Positions 20,762 to 31,190 of a stretch of DNA of 64,000 bases are shown in pieces. The translations under genes were made by a program, and so were the position numbers. Position 1 is the stretch's first letter. The number at the start of each line of letters is the position of its first letter. Below the pieces are notes generated by a model, which had not been told where the DNA came from, made no database searches, and saw only the letters and a list, made by a program, of their open reading frames with translations. The DNA is from Gammaproteobacteria bacterium (lineage in GTDB: Bacteria > Pseudomonadota > Gammaproteobacteria > SZUA-140). The DNA is taken from contig JADJQS010000006.1 in the NCBI GenBank assembly GCA_016712635.1, forward strand, positions 62,001 through 126,000, written 5' to 3'.

Positions 20762-22702
20762 ATGAATTTCTACGCGGCACAGGACGAGGCGCGCCGCGCC
20801 ACCCGCCGCCTGGTCTGGCTGTTCCTGCTCTCCGTCCTCGCGCTGGTGGCGGGGGCCGACCTGCTGCTGCTCGGCGTAATGTATATGTCCGAGCAACCGT
20901 ATGGCTCCGGCTTCGGGTCTTACGCCGCGCAGGCCGATCCGTCCATCCACCTCGCGGCGGCTGTTCCGGTCCTGCTGGTCATCCTCGCGGGCAGCGTCTA
21001 CAAGTACCTGCAGTTCTCCGAGGGCGGGCGGCGCATCGCGGAGAGCGTCGGTGCGCGGCCGGTGCCGCCCGGCGACGACGATTCGCAGCGCCGGCGCCTG
21101 CTCAACGTGGTGGAAGAGATGGCGATCGCGGCCGGTGCCCCGGTGCCCGCAGTCTACCTGCTCGAGGATGAACCTGGCATAAACGCCTTCGCGGCCGGCA
21201 TCACGACGGACGACGCGGTGGTGTGCGTGACGCAGGGATGCCTCGCGCTGCTCAGCCGCGAGCAGCTGCAGGGCGTGGTCGCGCACGAGTTCAGTCACAT
21301 TCTCAACGGCGACATGCGGCTCAATGCCCGTGTCGTCGGCGTGCTGCACGGGATCCTGCTGATCGGGCTCATCGGCGAGTGGCTGGTGCGCGCCGTCGCC
21401 CGCGGCCGCCGCCGCTACCGGTCCGCGCGCAGCGACGGCGCGGGCGGGCTGCTCGCGGTGGGCGCCGGCCTGATGGTGATCGGTTACGGCGGCACCTTCT
21501 TCGGCCGGCTGATCAAGGCCTCGCTCAACCGCCAGCGCGAGTATCTGGCGGACGCCTCGGCGGTGCAGTTCACCCGCAACCCGGGCGGTATCGGCGGGGC
21601 GCTGAAGATGATCGGCGGTCACGCCTTCGGTTCCCGCATCGACAACCCCGCGGCGCCCGTGGTGAGCCATATGTTTTTCGCCGCCGGCCTCAAGGGGCTG
21701 TTCGGCGCCGGCGGTTTTGCCCTGTTCGCGACGCATCCGCCGCTGGAGCGGCGCATCCGGCGCATCGACCCCGCGTGGGATGGCCGCTATCCCGCGGTCA
21801 AGCCGCTGCAGCGCGAGCCGACGGCGCCGAAACCGCCCGAGCCGACCCCGGTGCAGATCATGGAGAAGGTGGCCGTGGTGCTCGGCGCGGTCCTGGCGCC
21901 CCCTGCGCCGGGCGCGGAGGTCAGGCCCGAGCACGTGGACTACGCGCGTTACCTGCTGGCCGGATTGCCCGACGTGATAACCGCCGCCGCGCGCGAGCCT
22001 TACAGCGCCCGCGCGCTGATCTACGCCATCCTGTTCGATGCGGACGACGCGGCGCGCGCCGTGCAGATCGAGGCCCTGCGCCTGCGCGAGGAGGGCATCG
22101 TGCAGGAACAGGCGCTGGCCTTGCATGCGAGTATCAGGGAACTGGACCGCGCGTACCGCCTGCCCGTCGTCGAACTCGCGCTGCCTGCGCTGCGCGGACT
22201 CTCTCCGCCCCAGGCCGGGCGTTTCCTGGACACGCTCACCGCCGTCATCCGCTCCGATCGGCGTGTCACGCTGCTTGAATGGTCCATGGCGACGGTGATT
22301 GCAAACACCCTGCAGCCTGCCGCGCGCCATCCCGGATTGCCGGTGCACAGGCTCGATCTGCTGAAGATCCAGGTGCGCGTGATCCTGTCGGTGCTGGCCC
22401 ATGCCGGGCCGGCGGACCCCGGCGCCGTGGAGCACGCGTTCAGGCAGGGCGCGGAATCGCTCGGCTCGACGGGGCTCGCCGCCTACGACCGCGGTGTGCT
22501 GACGTTCGATACGGTCGACAATGCGCTCCGGCAGCTCGACCGGCTGGTTCCGCTCGAAAAGGAACGCCTGCTGATCGCCTGCGCCCGGGTCGTCGGCGCC
22601 AACCGCGCGGTCGATGTCCAGGAGTTCGAGGCACTGCGGGCGGTCGCCGCCGCGCTGCATTGTCCGGCGCCGCCGATCGTGATCACGCCCGGCGCAGGGT
22701 GA
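20762..22702 (+). CDS. M48 family zinc metalloprotease with long C-terminal extension, 646 aa
   Basis: Two N-terminal membrane helices (LVWLFLLSVLALVAGADLLL; AAAVPVLLVILAGSVY) precede an HtpX-like protease domain. Zinc site HEFSH is at about residues 177-181, and the third ligand is the Glu of REYLADASAVQF at about residue 260. Another membrane pair lies between them. After the usual domain end (THPPLERRIRRI, about 335), 300 more residues follow, mostly helical, with a TerB-like sequence near the end (DNALRQLDRLVPLEKERLLIACARVVGANRAVDVQEFEALRAVAAAL). E. coli HtpX has 293 residues, so this is a double-length form. It would act in the inner membrane on damaged proteins; partner LemA is encoded directly upstream. 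Confidence 0.92.
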   Translation: MNFYAAQDEARRATRRLVWLFLLSVLALVAGADLLLLGVMYMSEQPYGSGFGSYAAQADPSIHLAAAVPVLLVILAGSVYKYLQFSEGGRRIAESVGARPVPPGDDDSQRRRLLNVVEEMAIAAGAPVPAVYLLEDEPGINAFAAGITTDDAVVCVTQGCLALLSREQLQGVVAHEFSHILNGDMRLNARVVGVLHGILLIGLIGEWLVRAVARGRRRYRSARSDGAGGLLAVGAGLMVIGYGGTFFGRLIKASLNRQREYLADASAVQFTRNPGGIGGALKMIGGHAFGSRIDNPAAPVVSHMFFAAGLKGLFGAGGFALFATHPPLERRIRRIDPAWDGRYPAVKPLQREPTAPKPPEPTPVQIMEKVAVVLGAVLAPPAPGAEVRPEHVDYARYLLAGLPDVITAAAREPYSARALIYAILFDADDAARAVQIEALRLREEGIVQEQALALHASIRELDRAYRLPVVELALPALRGLSPPQAGRFLDTLTAVIRSDRRVTLLEWSMATVIANTLQPAARHPGLPVHRLDLLKIQVRVILSVLAHAGPADPGAVEHAFRQGAESLGSTGLAAYDRGVLTFDTVDNALRQLDRLVPLEKERLLIACARVVGANRAVDVQEFEALRAVAAALHCPAPPIVITPGAG

Positions 22703-22773
22703 CGGCGCCGGCTTGCACCACCCGTCGCGCCGGGCGATGATGCATCTGTCATTTGCCGGGACGGATGTACATC

Positions 22774-23655
22774 ATGACGAGTGTCTCACTGGTGCTGGGC
22801 GGCGGCGGCGCGCGCGGGCTCGCGCATATCGGCGTGATCGAGTGGCTGACGGAGAACGGCTACGAGATCCGGTCCATCGCGGGTTCGTCGATGGGCGCCC
22901 TGGTCGGCGGCATCTACGCCGCCGGCAAGCTCGAAGTCTACAAACACTGGGTCACGGCGCTCGACAAGGGCGACGTGCTCCGCTTGCTCGATCCGAACCT
23001 GGGATTCTCCGGCCTGTTCAAGGGTGCGCGCATCATCGATACGCTGCGCGAACTGCTCGGTGAACGCAATATCGAGGACCTGCCGATCTCCTTCACGGCA
23101 GTCGCCACGGACGTGGAGGAACAGAAGGAGGTCTGGTTGAGCCGGGGTCCGCTGTTCGACGCCATCCGCGCCTCCATCTCCGTGCCGCTGGTATTCACCC
23201 CGTACAGGATCAATGGACGCCGCCTGCTCGACGGCAGCCTGGTCAATCCGCTGCCGATCGCGCCGACGCTGCGCGACCAGACCGATCTCACCGTCGCGGT
23301 GAACCTGAGCGGTCCGCCGGAGAACGCGCCGCCGCCGCCCGCACCCGTGGAGACTGCGACGGGCGCGGGCAACGGATATCGCGTGCGCATCCAGGCCTTC
23401 ATCGAGGAGCTGCAGGAGCGATTCCGGCCGGAGGAATCCGAGCCGGACTGGAGCTATTTCGACATCATCGCCCTCTCGATGGAGACCATGCAGAACACCA
23501 TCACGCGCCTCAAGCTCGCCGCCTACACACCGGACGTCACGATCACCATCCCGCGCGATGCGGCGCGTCTGTTCGAGTTCTACCGCGCGCGGGAGCTGAT
23601 CGAGCTGGGACGGGTAAAGGCGGCGGGCGCGCTCGCGGCATCGTCCGCTCGGTGA
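22774..23655 (+). CDS. Patatin-like phospholipase (RssA/NTE type), 293 aa
   Basis: A Ser-Asp dyad lipase of the bacterial patatin family: oxyanion-hole GGGGARG in the first residues, nucleophile elbow GSSMG (about 37-41), and the catalytic Asp of DGS (about 150, GRRLLDGSLVNPLP). A Pro-rich loop (PPENAPPPPAPVE) precedes a helical C-terminus. No signal peptide, so probably a cytoplasmic or membrane-associated lysophospholipase. The start is uncertain: ATG 22774 places GLGGGG motif as in homologues, ATG 22765 would add three residues, and neither has a strong Shine-Dalgarno. It follows the M48 gene by 71 bp. Confidence 0.92.
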   Translation: MTSVSLVLGGGGARGLAHIGVIEWLTENGYEIRSIAGSSMGALVGGIYAAGKLEVYKHWVTALDKGDVLRLLDPNLGFSGLFKGARIIDTLRELLGERNIEDLPISFTAVATDVEEQKEVWLSRGPLFDAIRASISVPLVFTPYRINGRRLLDGSLVNPLPIAPTLRDQTDLTVAVNLSGPPENAPPPPAPVETATGAGNGYRVRIQAFIEELQERFRPEESEPDWSYFDIIALSMETMQNTITRLKLAAYTPDVTITIPRDAARLFEFYRARELIELGRVKAAGALAASSAR

Positions 23656-23806
23656 GATGCGGCCAGCGCGCAGGGGTAATTGAGTATCAGGCTGCTGCAG
23701 CATGTGGAATGCCGGAAATTTTGGGGGAGAATGCGTCAACCGCATCCATGCCTGAACGGCGGTCAAAAGAGTTTTATCTGGGGTTCAACTATCTCAGGAG
23801 AGCGGA

Positions 23807-25540
23807 ATGAAAACAATCGAGGAACGATTGGCCCAGATTGAAGGCCGGATTGACAGGCTGGAGCGGTTGTTCAAGTTGATGCTGGCATCGAAGCGCGCTG
23901 ATGCCGGTGCGGACAAATCTGTACACACGGCAGCGCCTTTGCCGACGGAATCGGAGCGGGGGAAACCGCAGGCAGCTCCTGAGCGGCCAGCGAAACAGGA
24001 TCCGTGGCAGGCCCGGGAAGGTACGCCTCGCGCGATATCGGTCACTCACGTGCTGGGCTGGACCGGTGCGACGGCATTGGTGCTGGCGATGGCATATCTG
24101 ATCCGTCTGGCGATCGACGTGGGCTGGCTGACGCCCGCGCGGCAACTCGGCCTGGCGACCCTGAGCGGTTTCGCGCTCATCGGCACCGGTCTCGGGCTGC
24201 GCAGCGCCGATCGAAAGTATGCCAGCCTGCTGCCGGCCGGAGGTCTGGTCGTGTTGTTCCTGTCGATCTACGGCGCGCATCTTTATTACCATTTTATCGG
24301 GGACCAGATGGCGGCAGGCGCGGTGATCGCCGTCTGTATCGGTTCTTTGTGGCTGAACAGGTTGTTCGAGAGCGAGATCTATGCGCTGTTCGCGGTGGTC
24401 GGTTCATACTCGGCGCCGTTTCTCCTGCAGACGTTGTCCGGATCGGTAACCGGTCTGGCGATCTATTATTCAGCGTGGAGCGTTCTGTTTTGCGTCTATG
24501 CCGTCTGGATCGGCCAGAGGCGCACCTATCTCCTGGCGGCGTACATGGCATTGCTCGGATTCCACTACCTCTGGGGCCGGATGGCTCCGGACGAATGGGT
24601 GGCGGCCTTTACCTTTCAGGTGATTCAGTTCGCATGCTTTCTTGGGGGCGCGGTCGGTTTCTCCATTCGTCACAATAGCCCGATGGAAATGGATGACGCC
24701 GTTGCCCATCTGCCGCTGCTCCTGATCTTCTACGCGCTGCAGTATTCTCTGCTCCAGGTTCACCTGCCGGAGTTGGCGCCGTGGATCGCGCTGGGCAGCG
24801 CGGCGGTATTGCCGCTGGTTTACCTCCTGGCCAGAAAAACGATGGCACGGCCGTTGAAGGCAGGTGAACTGCTGGTGGGCGCCTATGCCTCGCTGGCGCT
24901 GTTCCACGCCGGCTACATGGAGCTGGTTCCGCAGGAGTTCGAGCCCTGGGTCGGTCTGATTGTTCTGCCCCTGGCGGCCGTTTACTTCCTTCTGCGAGGC
25001 GGGAATGCTTATGTGACTTGGCCGGTCCGTGCGTTGATCGGGGTAATATTTTCCATCAATTACCTGCGGGTGATCGCCAATACGGGCATCGAGGCGGTAC
25101 CGGGTCGCGAGATACTGGCGCTGGTCTACGCCTTCGAGCTTTACATCGCCTATTACCTTGTGCAGCGCCTCGGCAGGCTGGAAAATCTCGCCGTCCCGCT
25201 GCTGTATGCCGGCCATGTGGCGTTGATGGTTGCCGCCGTCCGGATTTTCGACGAGCGATTGCTGGTCTCTCTTGCCTGGGGTGTCATTGCGCTTGCCTGT
25301 CTGGCGCTTGCCTTCAGGATAAATGACAAGGCACTGGGAAAGTCTTCCCTGCTGATCTTCGCCGCATCGGCGATGAAGGTGCTGTTGTTCGATCTCTCCA
25401 TAGCCACGCCTCTGGTCCGGATCGGTTCCCTGGTGATTCTCGGGGTCACGCTCTACATGGGCGGGTGGATGTACCGGAAGGTGGACAGGCTCGACGAGCG
25501 AGCCCGGGCGGCAACAGACGGCAAGCCGCAATCGGTATAA
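23807..25540 (+). CDS. DUF2339 multi-pass membrane protein, 577 aa
   Basis: A short N-terminal coiled coil (MKTIEERLAQIEGRIDRLER), then a Pro/Glu-rich linker, then roughly 14-16 hydrophobic helices from about residue 80 to 560 (for example TGATALVLAMAYLIRLAI and LGLATLSGFALIGTGLGL). The plan and the block WLTPARQLGLATLSGFALIG are typical of DUF2339, a large membrane family of unknown function. The usual DUF2339 is 700-1000 residues, so this is a short member. AGGAG lies seven bases upstream. It is flanked by unrelated genes and appears monocistronic. Confidence 0.85.
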   Translation: MKTIEERLAQIEGRIDRLERLFKLMLASKRADAGADKSVHTAAPLPTESERGKPQAAPERPAKQDPWQAREGTPRAISVTHVLGWTGATALVLAMAYLIRLAIDVGWLTPARQLGLATLSGFALIGTGLGLRSADRKYASLLPAGGLVVLFLSIYGAHLYYHFIGDQMAAGAVIAVCIGSLWLNRLFESEIYALFAVVGSYSAPFLLQTLSGSVTGLAIYYSAWSVLFCVYAVWIGQRRTYLLAAYMALLGFHYLWGRMAPDEWVAAFTFQVIQFACFLGGAVGFSIRHNSPMEMDDAVAHLPLLLIFYALQYSLLQVHLPELAPWIALGSAAVLPLVYLLARKTMARPLKAGELLVGAYASLALFHAGYMELVPQEFEPWVGLIVLPLAAVYFLLRGGNAYVTWPVRALIGVIFSINYLRVIANTGIEAVPGREILALVYAFELYIAYYLVQRLGRLENLAVPLLYAGHVALMVAAVRIFDERLLVSLAWGVIALACLALAFRINDKALGKSSLLIFAASAMKVLLFDLSIATPLVRIGSLVILGVTLYMGGWMYRKVDRLDERARAATDGKPQSV

Positions 25541-25557
25541 ACCGCTGCGGGAAAGAA

Positions 25558-25572
25558 GTTAAATCTGACCCC
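25558..25572. repeat. Half unit of a GGGGTCAGATTTAAC-type repeat
   Basis: The plus strand reads GTTAAATCTGACCCC, the complement of GGGGTCAGATTTAAC, followed by ATTTTC. It is one arm of the palindrome family seen complete at 28360 and 63380, and it lies between DUF2339 and ygiQ genes. Confidence 0.5.
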
Positions 25573-25630
25573 ATTTTCTTCCCTGCGTAGTATGGGGGAA
25601 TCGGGGACGGTCCAGCCGTGGTTTATCAGG

Positions 25631-25636
25631 TATAAT
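25631..25636 (+). promoter_or_regulatory. Possible -10 for the YgiQ gene
   Basis: A perfect TATAAT 54 bp before the ATG at 25690. No recognisable -35 lies 16-18 bases upstream, so this is tentative. Confidence 0.35.
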
Positions 25637-25689
25637 GGCCGCTCCATTGAGCCCGAGTTCCGGGGCGGCGTGGTTATCCCCGGGCATCC

Positions 25690-27907
<2,218 letters not shown>

Positions 27908-27915
<8 letters not shown>

Positions 27916-28336
27916 TCTGCACCCGCAACTGAAGGCCGATACGGTCGAGGTCGGCCGCTTCCGCCTGTGCCGGCTGCTGATGATGAAGGACGCGAACTAT
28001 CCGTGGTTCATCCTGCTGCCGGATCGCGCGGAGGTGACCGAAATCCACCATCTTTCCGCGGACGACCAGCTGCAGCTCGCGCGCGAATCCACCCTGCTGT
28101 CCGAGGCGCTGGTCGCGGCCTTCAAGCCCGACAAGCTCAACATCGCCGCGCTCGGCAACGTGGTGCCGCAGCTGCATATCCACCATATCGTGCGCTATCG
28201 CCACGATGCCGCCTGGCCCGCCCCGGTATGGGGGCGCGTGCCGGCGGCGGAATACCAGTTTGACTGCCTCAACGGCGTGATTGCGAAGCTGCGCTATGCG
28301 CTGGGGGCGGAGTCCGGCTTCAAGCCGGCGGAATAA
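27908..28336 (+). CDS. HIT-domain nucleotide hydrolase/transferase, 142 aa
   Basis: A histidine-triad protein. The active-site block is VPQLHIHHIVRYRHDAAWP, with the triad spacing H-x-H-H-x at His90, 92, 93, a slight variant of the usual HxHxH. The fold's first strand (CRLLMMKDANYPWFILLPDRAEV) and the helix LSADDQLQLARESTLLSEAL are typical of the small gammaproteobacterial HIT proteins with the WPAPVWG end. Acts on AMP-linked nucleotides such as Ap4A in the family. Overlaps ygiQ by eight bases, so translation is coupled. Followed by a palindromic repeat that acts as terminator. Confidence 0.9.
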
Positions 28337-28359
28337 GATGGAATGGGAAGTGAGGAAGA

Positions 28360-28390
28360 GGGGACAGATTTCAAATCTGTCCCCATTTTT
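28360..28390. repeat. GGGGACAGATTT palindrome, also a likely terminator
   Basis: Twelve-base perfect arms GGGGACAGATTT and AAATCTGTCCCC around C (28360-28384), followed by ATTTTTC. It lies between the convergent HIT and cyclic-nucleotide-binding genes and would terminate rightward transcription. The same sequence occurs twice more near 63.4 kb. Confidence 0.85.
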
Positions 28391-28392
28391 CT

Positions 28393-28875
28393 TTAATAAC
28401 GCCCGCGAATCTTCGAGACGTAATTGACGAGTTCCTGGCTTTCCTGGTTCATGCGCATCAGGTTGGCGTGGGTGATGCGGAACAGCGCGCGCATGACGCC
28501 GTAGACGATGTGCGGGTGTTTTTCAAGCAGCGACTCAAAGGCGTCCGGCTTCATGGTGTACACGGTGGCCGGGCCGACCGCGCGCAGCGTCGCCTTGCGC
28601 GGCGTGCGGTCGACGAAGGCGCGCGTGCCGGCGCATTCGCCGACCTTCATCGTATAGACCACGATCTCCTGCCCGAGCACGTTGCCGGTGACGGCGAGCT
28701 TGCCGTCAATGAGGATGAACAGGGTGTTGTCCGCCTGCCCCTCGGCGACGAGCAGTTCGCCGTCGTGCAGGTGGCGCACCCCCATTATTCCCGCCAGGAT
28801 CTGGCATTCCTGTTCGCTGAGATCCTCTCCGATCGCCGAGGCGCGGAGCCGCTTGTCATCCACCTTTTCGCTCAT
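28393..28875 (-). CDS. Cyclic-nucleotide-binding-domain protein without DNA-binding domain, 160 aa
   Basis: A single cNMP-binding beta-roll: LSEQECQILAGIMGVRHLHDGELLVAEGQADNTLFILIDGKLAVTG, then MKVGECAGTRAFVDRTPRKATLRAVGPATVYTMK, the phosphate-binding-cassette region with an RKATL block. A C-terminal helical segment of about 40 residues (HPHIVYGVMRALFRITHANLMRMNQESQEL) has no helix-turn-helix. It resembles stand-alone Crp-fold proteins that regulate partner proteins in response to a ligand. A Shine-Dalgarno GGGGGAA is placed about ten bases upstream. Isolated gene; ligand and partner unknown. Confidence 0.88.
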   Translation of the reverse strand: MSEKVDDKRLRASAIGEDLSEQECQILAGIMGVRHLHDGELLVAEGQADNTLFILIDGKLAVTGNVLGQEIVVYTMKVGECAGTRAFVDRTPRKATLRAVGPATVYTMKPDAFESLLEKHPHIVYGVMRALFRITHANLMRMNQESQELVNYVSKIRGRY

Positions 28876-29030
28876 ATGGACCGTTCCCCCTCAAAGACTG
28901 ACTCAGGTAGTGGGGATTTTAATGCAAGTGGGACGGCAATACTAATGATGCACCCGGCGCTTTGCTCCCGGGGACAGACGCGTAAGCCTGTCACCTGACA
29001 CAAGAATTCCGTCACCGTCCGCCTGTGGCG

Positions 29031-29525
29031 TCAGCGGCCGAAGACCGCACCGATGCCGATGTGGAACTGCGGATCGTTGCGCTGGCTGTCCTTGGGCCAG
29101 AGCCGGAGCCCGTCGGGCCGGATGACCGGGTACACGTAGTCCGCCTCGCCGATCTGGCCGCTGCGCGTGCCGCTCAGGGTGCCGCCGACGGTCAGCAGGC
29201 GCCCGGGCGCGTAGTCGAGGGTTTCCAGATAGCGTTCATCGGTCACCAGGAAGCGGCCGTTCGGCGTGCGGTCGGTGTCCGGCTGCTGGGAGGAGGCGAG
29301 CGGGTAGGACAGCACCTCGATCTGGGTGCCGTTCTGGGTGTTGGAGCTGTTGACGATGACGCCTCCCCACAGGAAGGCCGCGTCGGTGTAGAACTCCGGG
29401 TTTTCCGCCACGTCGGACGGGTGTGACTTCGCGTCGTACCTGGCACTGTCGAAGCGCTGGCCGGTGGCGCAGGCCGCCAGTCCGATCAGGGTCGCCGCCA
29501 ACACGGGAAGGGTCAGGCGATGCAT
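29031..29525 (-). CDS. slp: Slp family outer-membrane lipoprotein, 164 aa
   Basis: A lipoprotein signal (LAATLIGLAAC, lipid on Cys19) precedes the Slp-type fold: a lead with PSDVAENPEFYTDAAFLWGGVIVNSSNTQNGTQIEVLSYPL, the VTDERYLETLDYAPGRLLTVGGTL segment and a final aromatic block. Slp of E. coli is a starvation-inducible lipoprotein, and a second member follows the same operon. No known enzyme activity. Lies 12 bp after the gene at 29538-30092, so the two are cotranscribed. Confidence 0.88.
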   Translation of the reverse strand: MHRLTLPVLAATLIGLAACATGQRFDSARYDAKSHPSDVAENPEFYTDAAFLWGGVIVNSSNTQNGTQIEVLSYPLASSQQPDTDRTPNGRFLVTDERYLETLDYAPGRLLTVGGTLSGTRSGQIGEADYVYPVIRPDGLRLWPKDSQRNDPQFHIGIGAVFGR

Positions 29526-29537
29526 GGGGTGTCGCTC

Positions 29538-30092
29538 CTATTTTTTCACCGGGTGGCGGTGATTGTAACGATAGGGAGAGTAATAGGGGTACCCGGGGAA
29601 CCACGGATCGTAGTACCAGGGGGGCGGATAGTTGCGCGGATCGTATTCCGGGCGCGGCGGCCAGAGCAGGTAATTGTTCACCCGCACGCGCGGAAAGGCA
29701 TAATCGTAGTCACCGATCTTGCGCGTGACCTCGTCCTCGACCACGCCGGAAACGGTGATCTCGCGCTCCTCGGCATAGAGCGCCGGATCGAGGAAGCCGT
29801 CGATCACGGCGATGAAGCGACCGGCGCTGCGGTCGGTCATGCGCGGCTGGCCCGAGCCGTCGAGTTCGCGCGCGACGACCTCGACCCAGGTCTCGCTCTC
29901 GCGGTTCTCCACCGCGGCGATCGTCCCGCCCCAGCGCACGTGCGCGCCGATGAACTGCTGCGCGTCGACACGCACCTCGGCGACCATGGGGCTGCCGGGC
30001 GGTGCATCGCTGATCTCTTTCGGGATATTGGACGCGCATCCCGCGATCAGTCCCGCGCACAGCACACCAGTGACTGTCGATAAGTACTTCAT
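29538..30092 (-). CDS. Slp family lipoprotein with Tyr/Pro-rich tail, 184 aa
   Basis: A lipoprotein signal (VTGVLCAGLIAGCASN; lipid on Cys19) and the Slp fold (VDAQQFIGAHVRWGGTIAAVENRESETWVEVVARELDGSG; EREITVSGVVEDEVTRKIGDYDYAFPRVRV). The C-terminus is a Tyr/Pro/Asn-rich low-complexity tail (EYDPRNYPPPWYYDPWFPGYP and on), unusual for Slp and possibly surface-exposed or protein-binding. The start is ATG 30092, preceded by GGAGGG; a longer frame to 30230 reads through promoter DNA. Head of the two-gene slp operon. Confidence 0.85.
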   Translation of the reverse strand: MKYLSTVTGVLCAGLIAGCASNIPKEISDAPPGSPMVAEVRVDAQQFIGAHVRWGGTIAAVENRESETWVEVVARELDGSGQPRMTDRSAGRFIAVIDGFLDPALYAEEREITVSGVVEDEVTRKIGDYDYAFPRVRVNNYLLWPPRPEYDPRNYPPPWYYDPWFPGYPYYSPYRYNHRHPVKK

Positions 30093-30155
30093 ACTCTTTG
30101 AGACCCTCCGACCCGGGCAAAGTTGCGGCGGTGAGCCGCCCGGTCTGCATCCGCT

Positions 30156-30161
30156 ATTATA
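30156..30161 (-). promoter_or_regulatory. Possible -10 for the slp operon
   Basis: A TATAAT on the minus strand, 64 bp before the ATG at 30092. The region 17 bases further upstream is GC-rich and has no clear -35, so an alternative sigma factor or an activator would be needed. Confidence 0.35.
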
Positions 30162-30267
30162 AGGACAGACGCGCCGCGCGCGGACCGGGATCCGCCGGGG
30201 CGGTTTCCACGGCGGGTCCGTAGCTGTCATAATTCATCGAATCAACGACTTGGGGCATGGTCGCGGC

Positions 30268-31155
30268 GTGACACACATTCATCTGATGGCCCTGCGGCAT
30301 TCCGCCTTCTATGCGCCGTACCTGCTGACGGTGGCGGGCGGTTATCTGCGCGCGGAGGGACTGCAGCCGAGGTACGCGCTCGCGACTCCGGAACGGACGG
30401 TTGCGGCGTCACTCGCCGACGGGACCTGCCACGTGGCGCAGTCGGCGGTCGCGACAAGTTTCGCCGCGCTCGAACGCGGCGAGCGCATCGAGGTCGCGCA
30501 CTTCGCGCAGATCAACGAGCGCGACGGTTTCTTCCTCGCCGGCCGGAGACCCGAGCCCGATTTCACCTGGGACCGCCTGCGCGGCCGCACGGTGCTGGTG
30601 GATCACTTCTTCCAGCCGCTCGCGATGTTCCGCTACGCCCTGCACCGCAGGGGCGTCGATGTCGCGGCACTGGAGGTGATCGACGCCGGCGGCGTGGAGG
30701 CGATCGAGCGCGCCTTCCGCGACGGGAGCGGTGACTACGTGCACCTGCAGGGTCCGGCGCCGCAGCAGCTCGAACATGAGGGAATCGCTTGCGTGGTCGC
30801 CGCCGTCGGGGACGCGGTCGGTCCGGTGGCCTTCAGCAGCCTGTGCGCGGACCGCGCCTGGCTCGCCACCGACATGGCGCGCGCCTTCACGCGCGCCTAC
30901 CGCCGCGCGCGCGAACACGCGATCGTGGCGCCGGCGGACGGGATCGCCGCGCTGCTGCGGGAGGCCGGCTTCTTCCCGGCGGTCGATCCCGCGGTGCTGG
31001 CGCGCACGGTGGCCGCGTACCAGCGCCTGGGTTGCTGGGCGCCCGACCCGGCGATCTCGCCCGCGGCCTATGAGCGTCTGCTCGACGTCTTTCTCTACAG
31101 CGGGCTGATCACCCGGCGGCATCCTTATACTGCGGCGGTGGTCCCGCCGCCTTGA
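30268..31155 (+). CDS. NMT1/THI5-like substrate-binding-fold protein without signal peptide, 295 aa
   Basis: A periplasmic-binding-protein-like fold of the NMT1/SsuA type: MALRHSAFYAPYLLTVAGGYLRAEGL, then ATPERTVAASLADGTCHVAQSAVATSFAALERGE, then the hinge block RGRTVLVDHFFQPLAMFRYALHRRGVD. Such proteins normally carry a signal peptide and feed an ABC importer. Here there is none and no permease or ATPase is adjacent. The start GTG 30268 fits homologous N-termini (THIHLMALRH), but no good Shine-Dalgarno is visible. It could be a cytosolic enzyme like eukaryotic THI5 or an orphan binding domain. Function unknown. Confidence 0.75.
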   Translation: MTHIHLMALRHSAFYAPYLLTVAGGYLRAEGLQPRYALATPERTVAASLADGTCHVAQSAVATSFAALERGERIEVAHFAQINERDGFFLAGRRPEPDFTWDRLRGRTVLVDHFFQPLAMFRYALHRRGVDVAALEVIDAGGVEAIERAFRDGSGDYVHLQGPAPQQLEHEGIACVVAAVGDAVGPVAFSSLCADRAWLATDMARAFTRAYRRAREHAIVAPADGIAALLREAGFFPAVDPAVLARTVAAYQRLGCWAPDPAISPAAYERLLDVFLYSGLITRRHPYTAAVVPPP

Positions 31156-31190
31156 GCAGCCGTGGCGTGATCCTGCACAATGGGCGTCAT

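Noticed and set aside
19685..22660. 991-codon minus-strand frame opposite lemA and the M48 protease
   Set aside because: Its protein is Arg/His/Gln-rich and motif-free, while the plus strand encodes LemA and an M48 protease with all catalytic residues.
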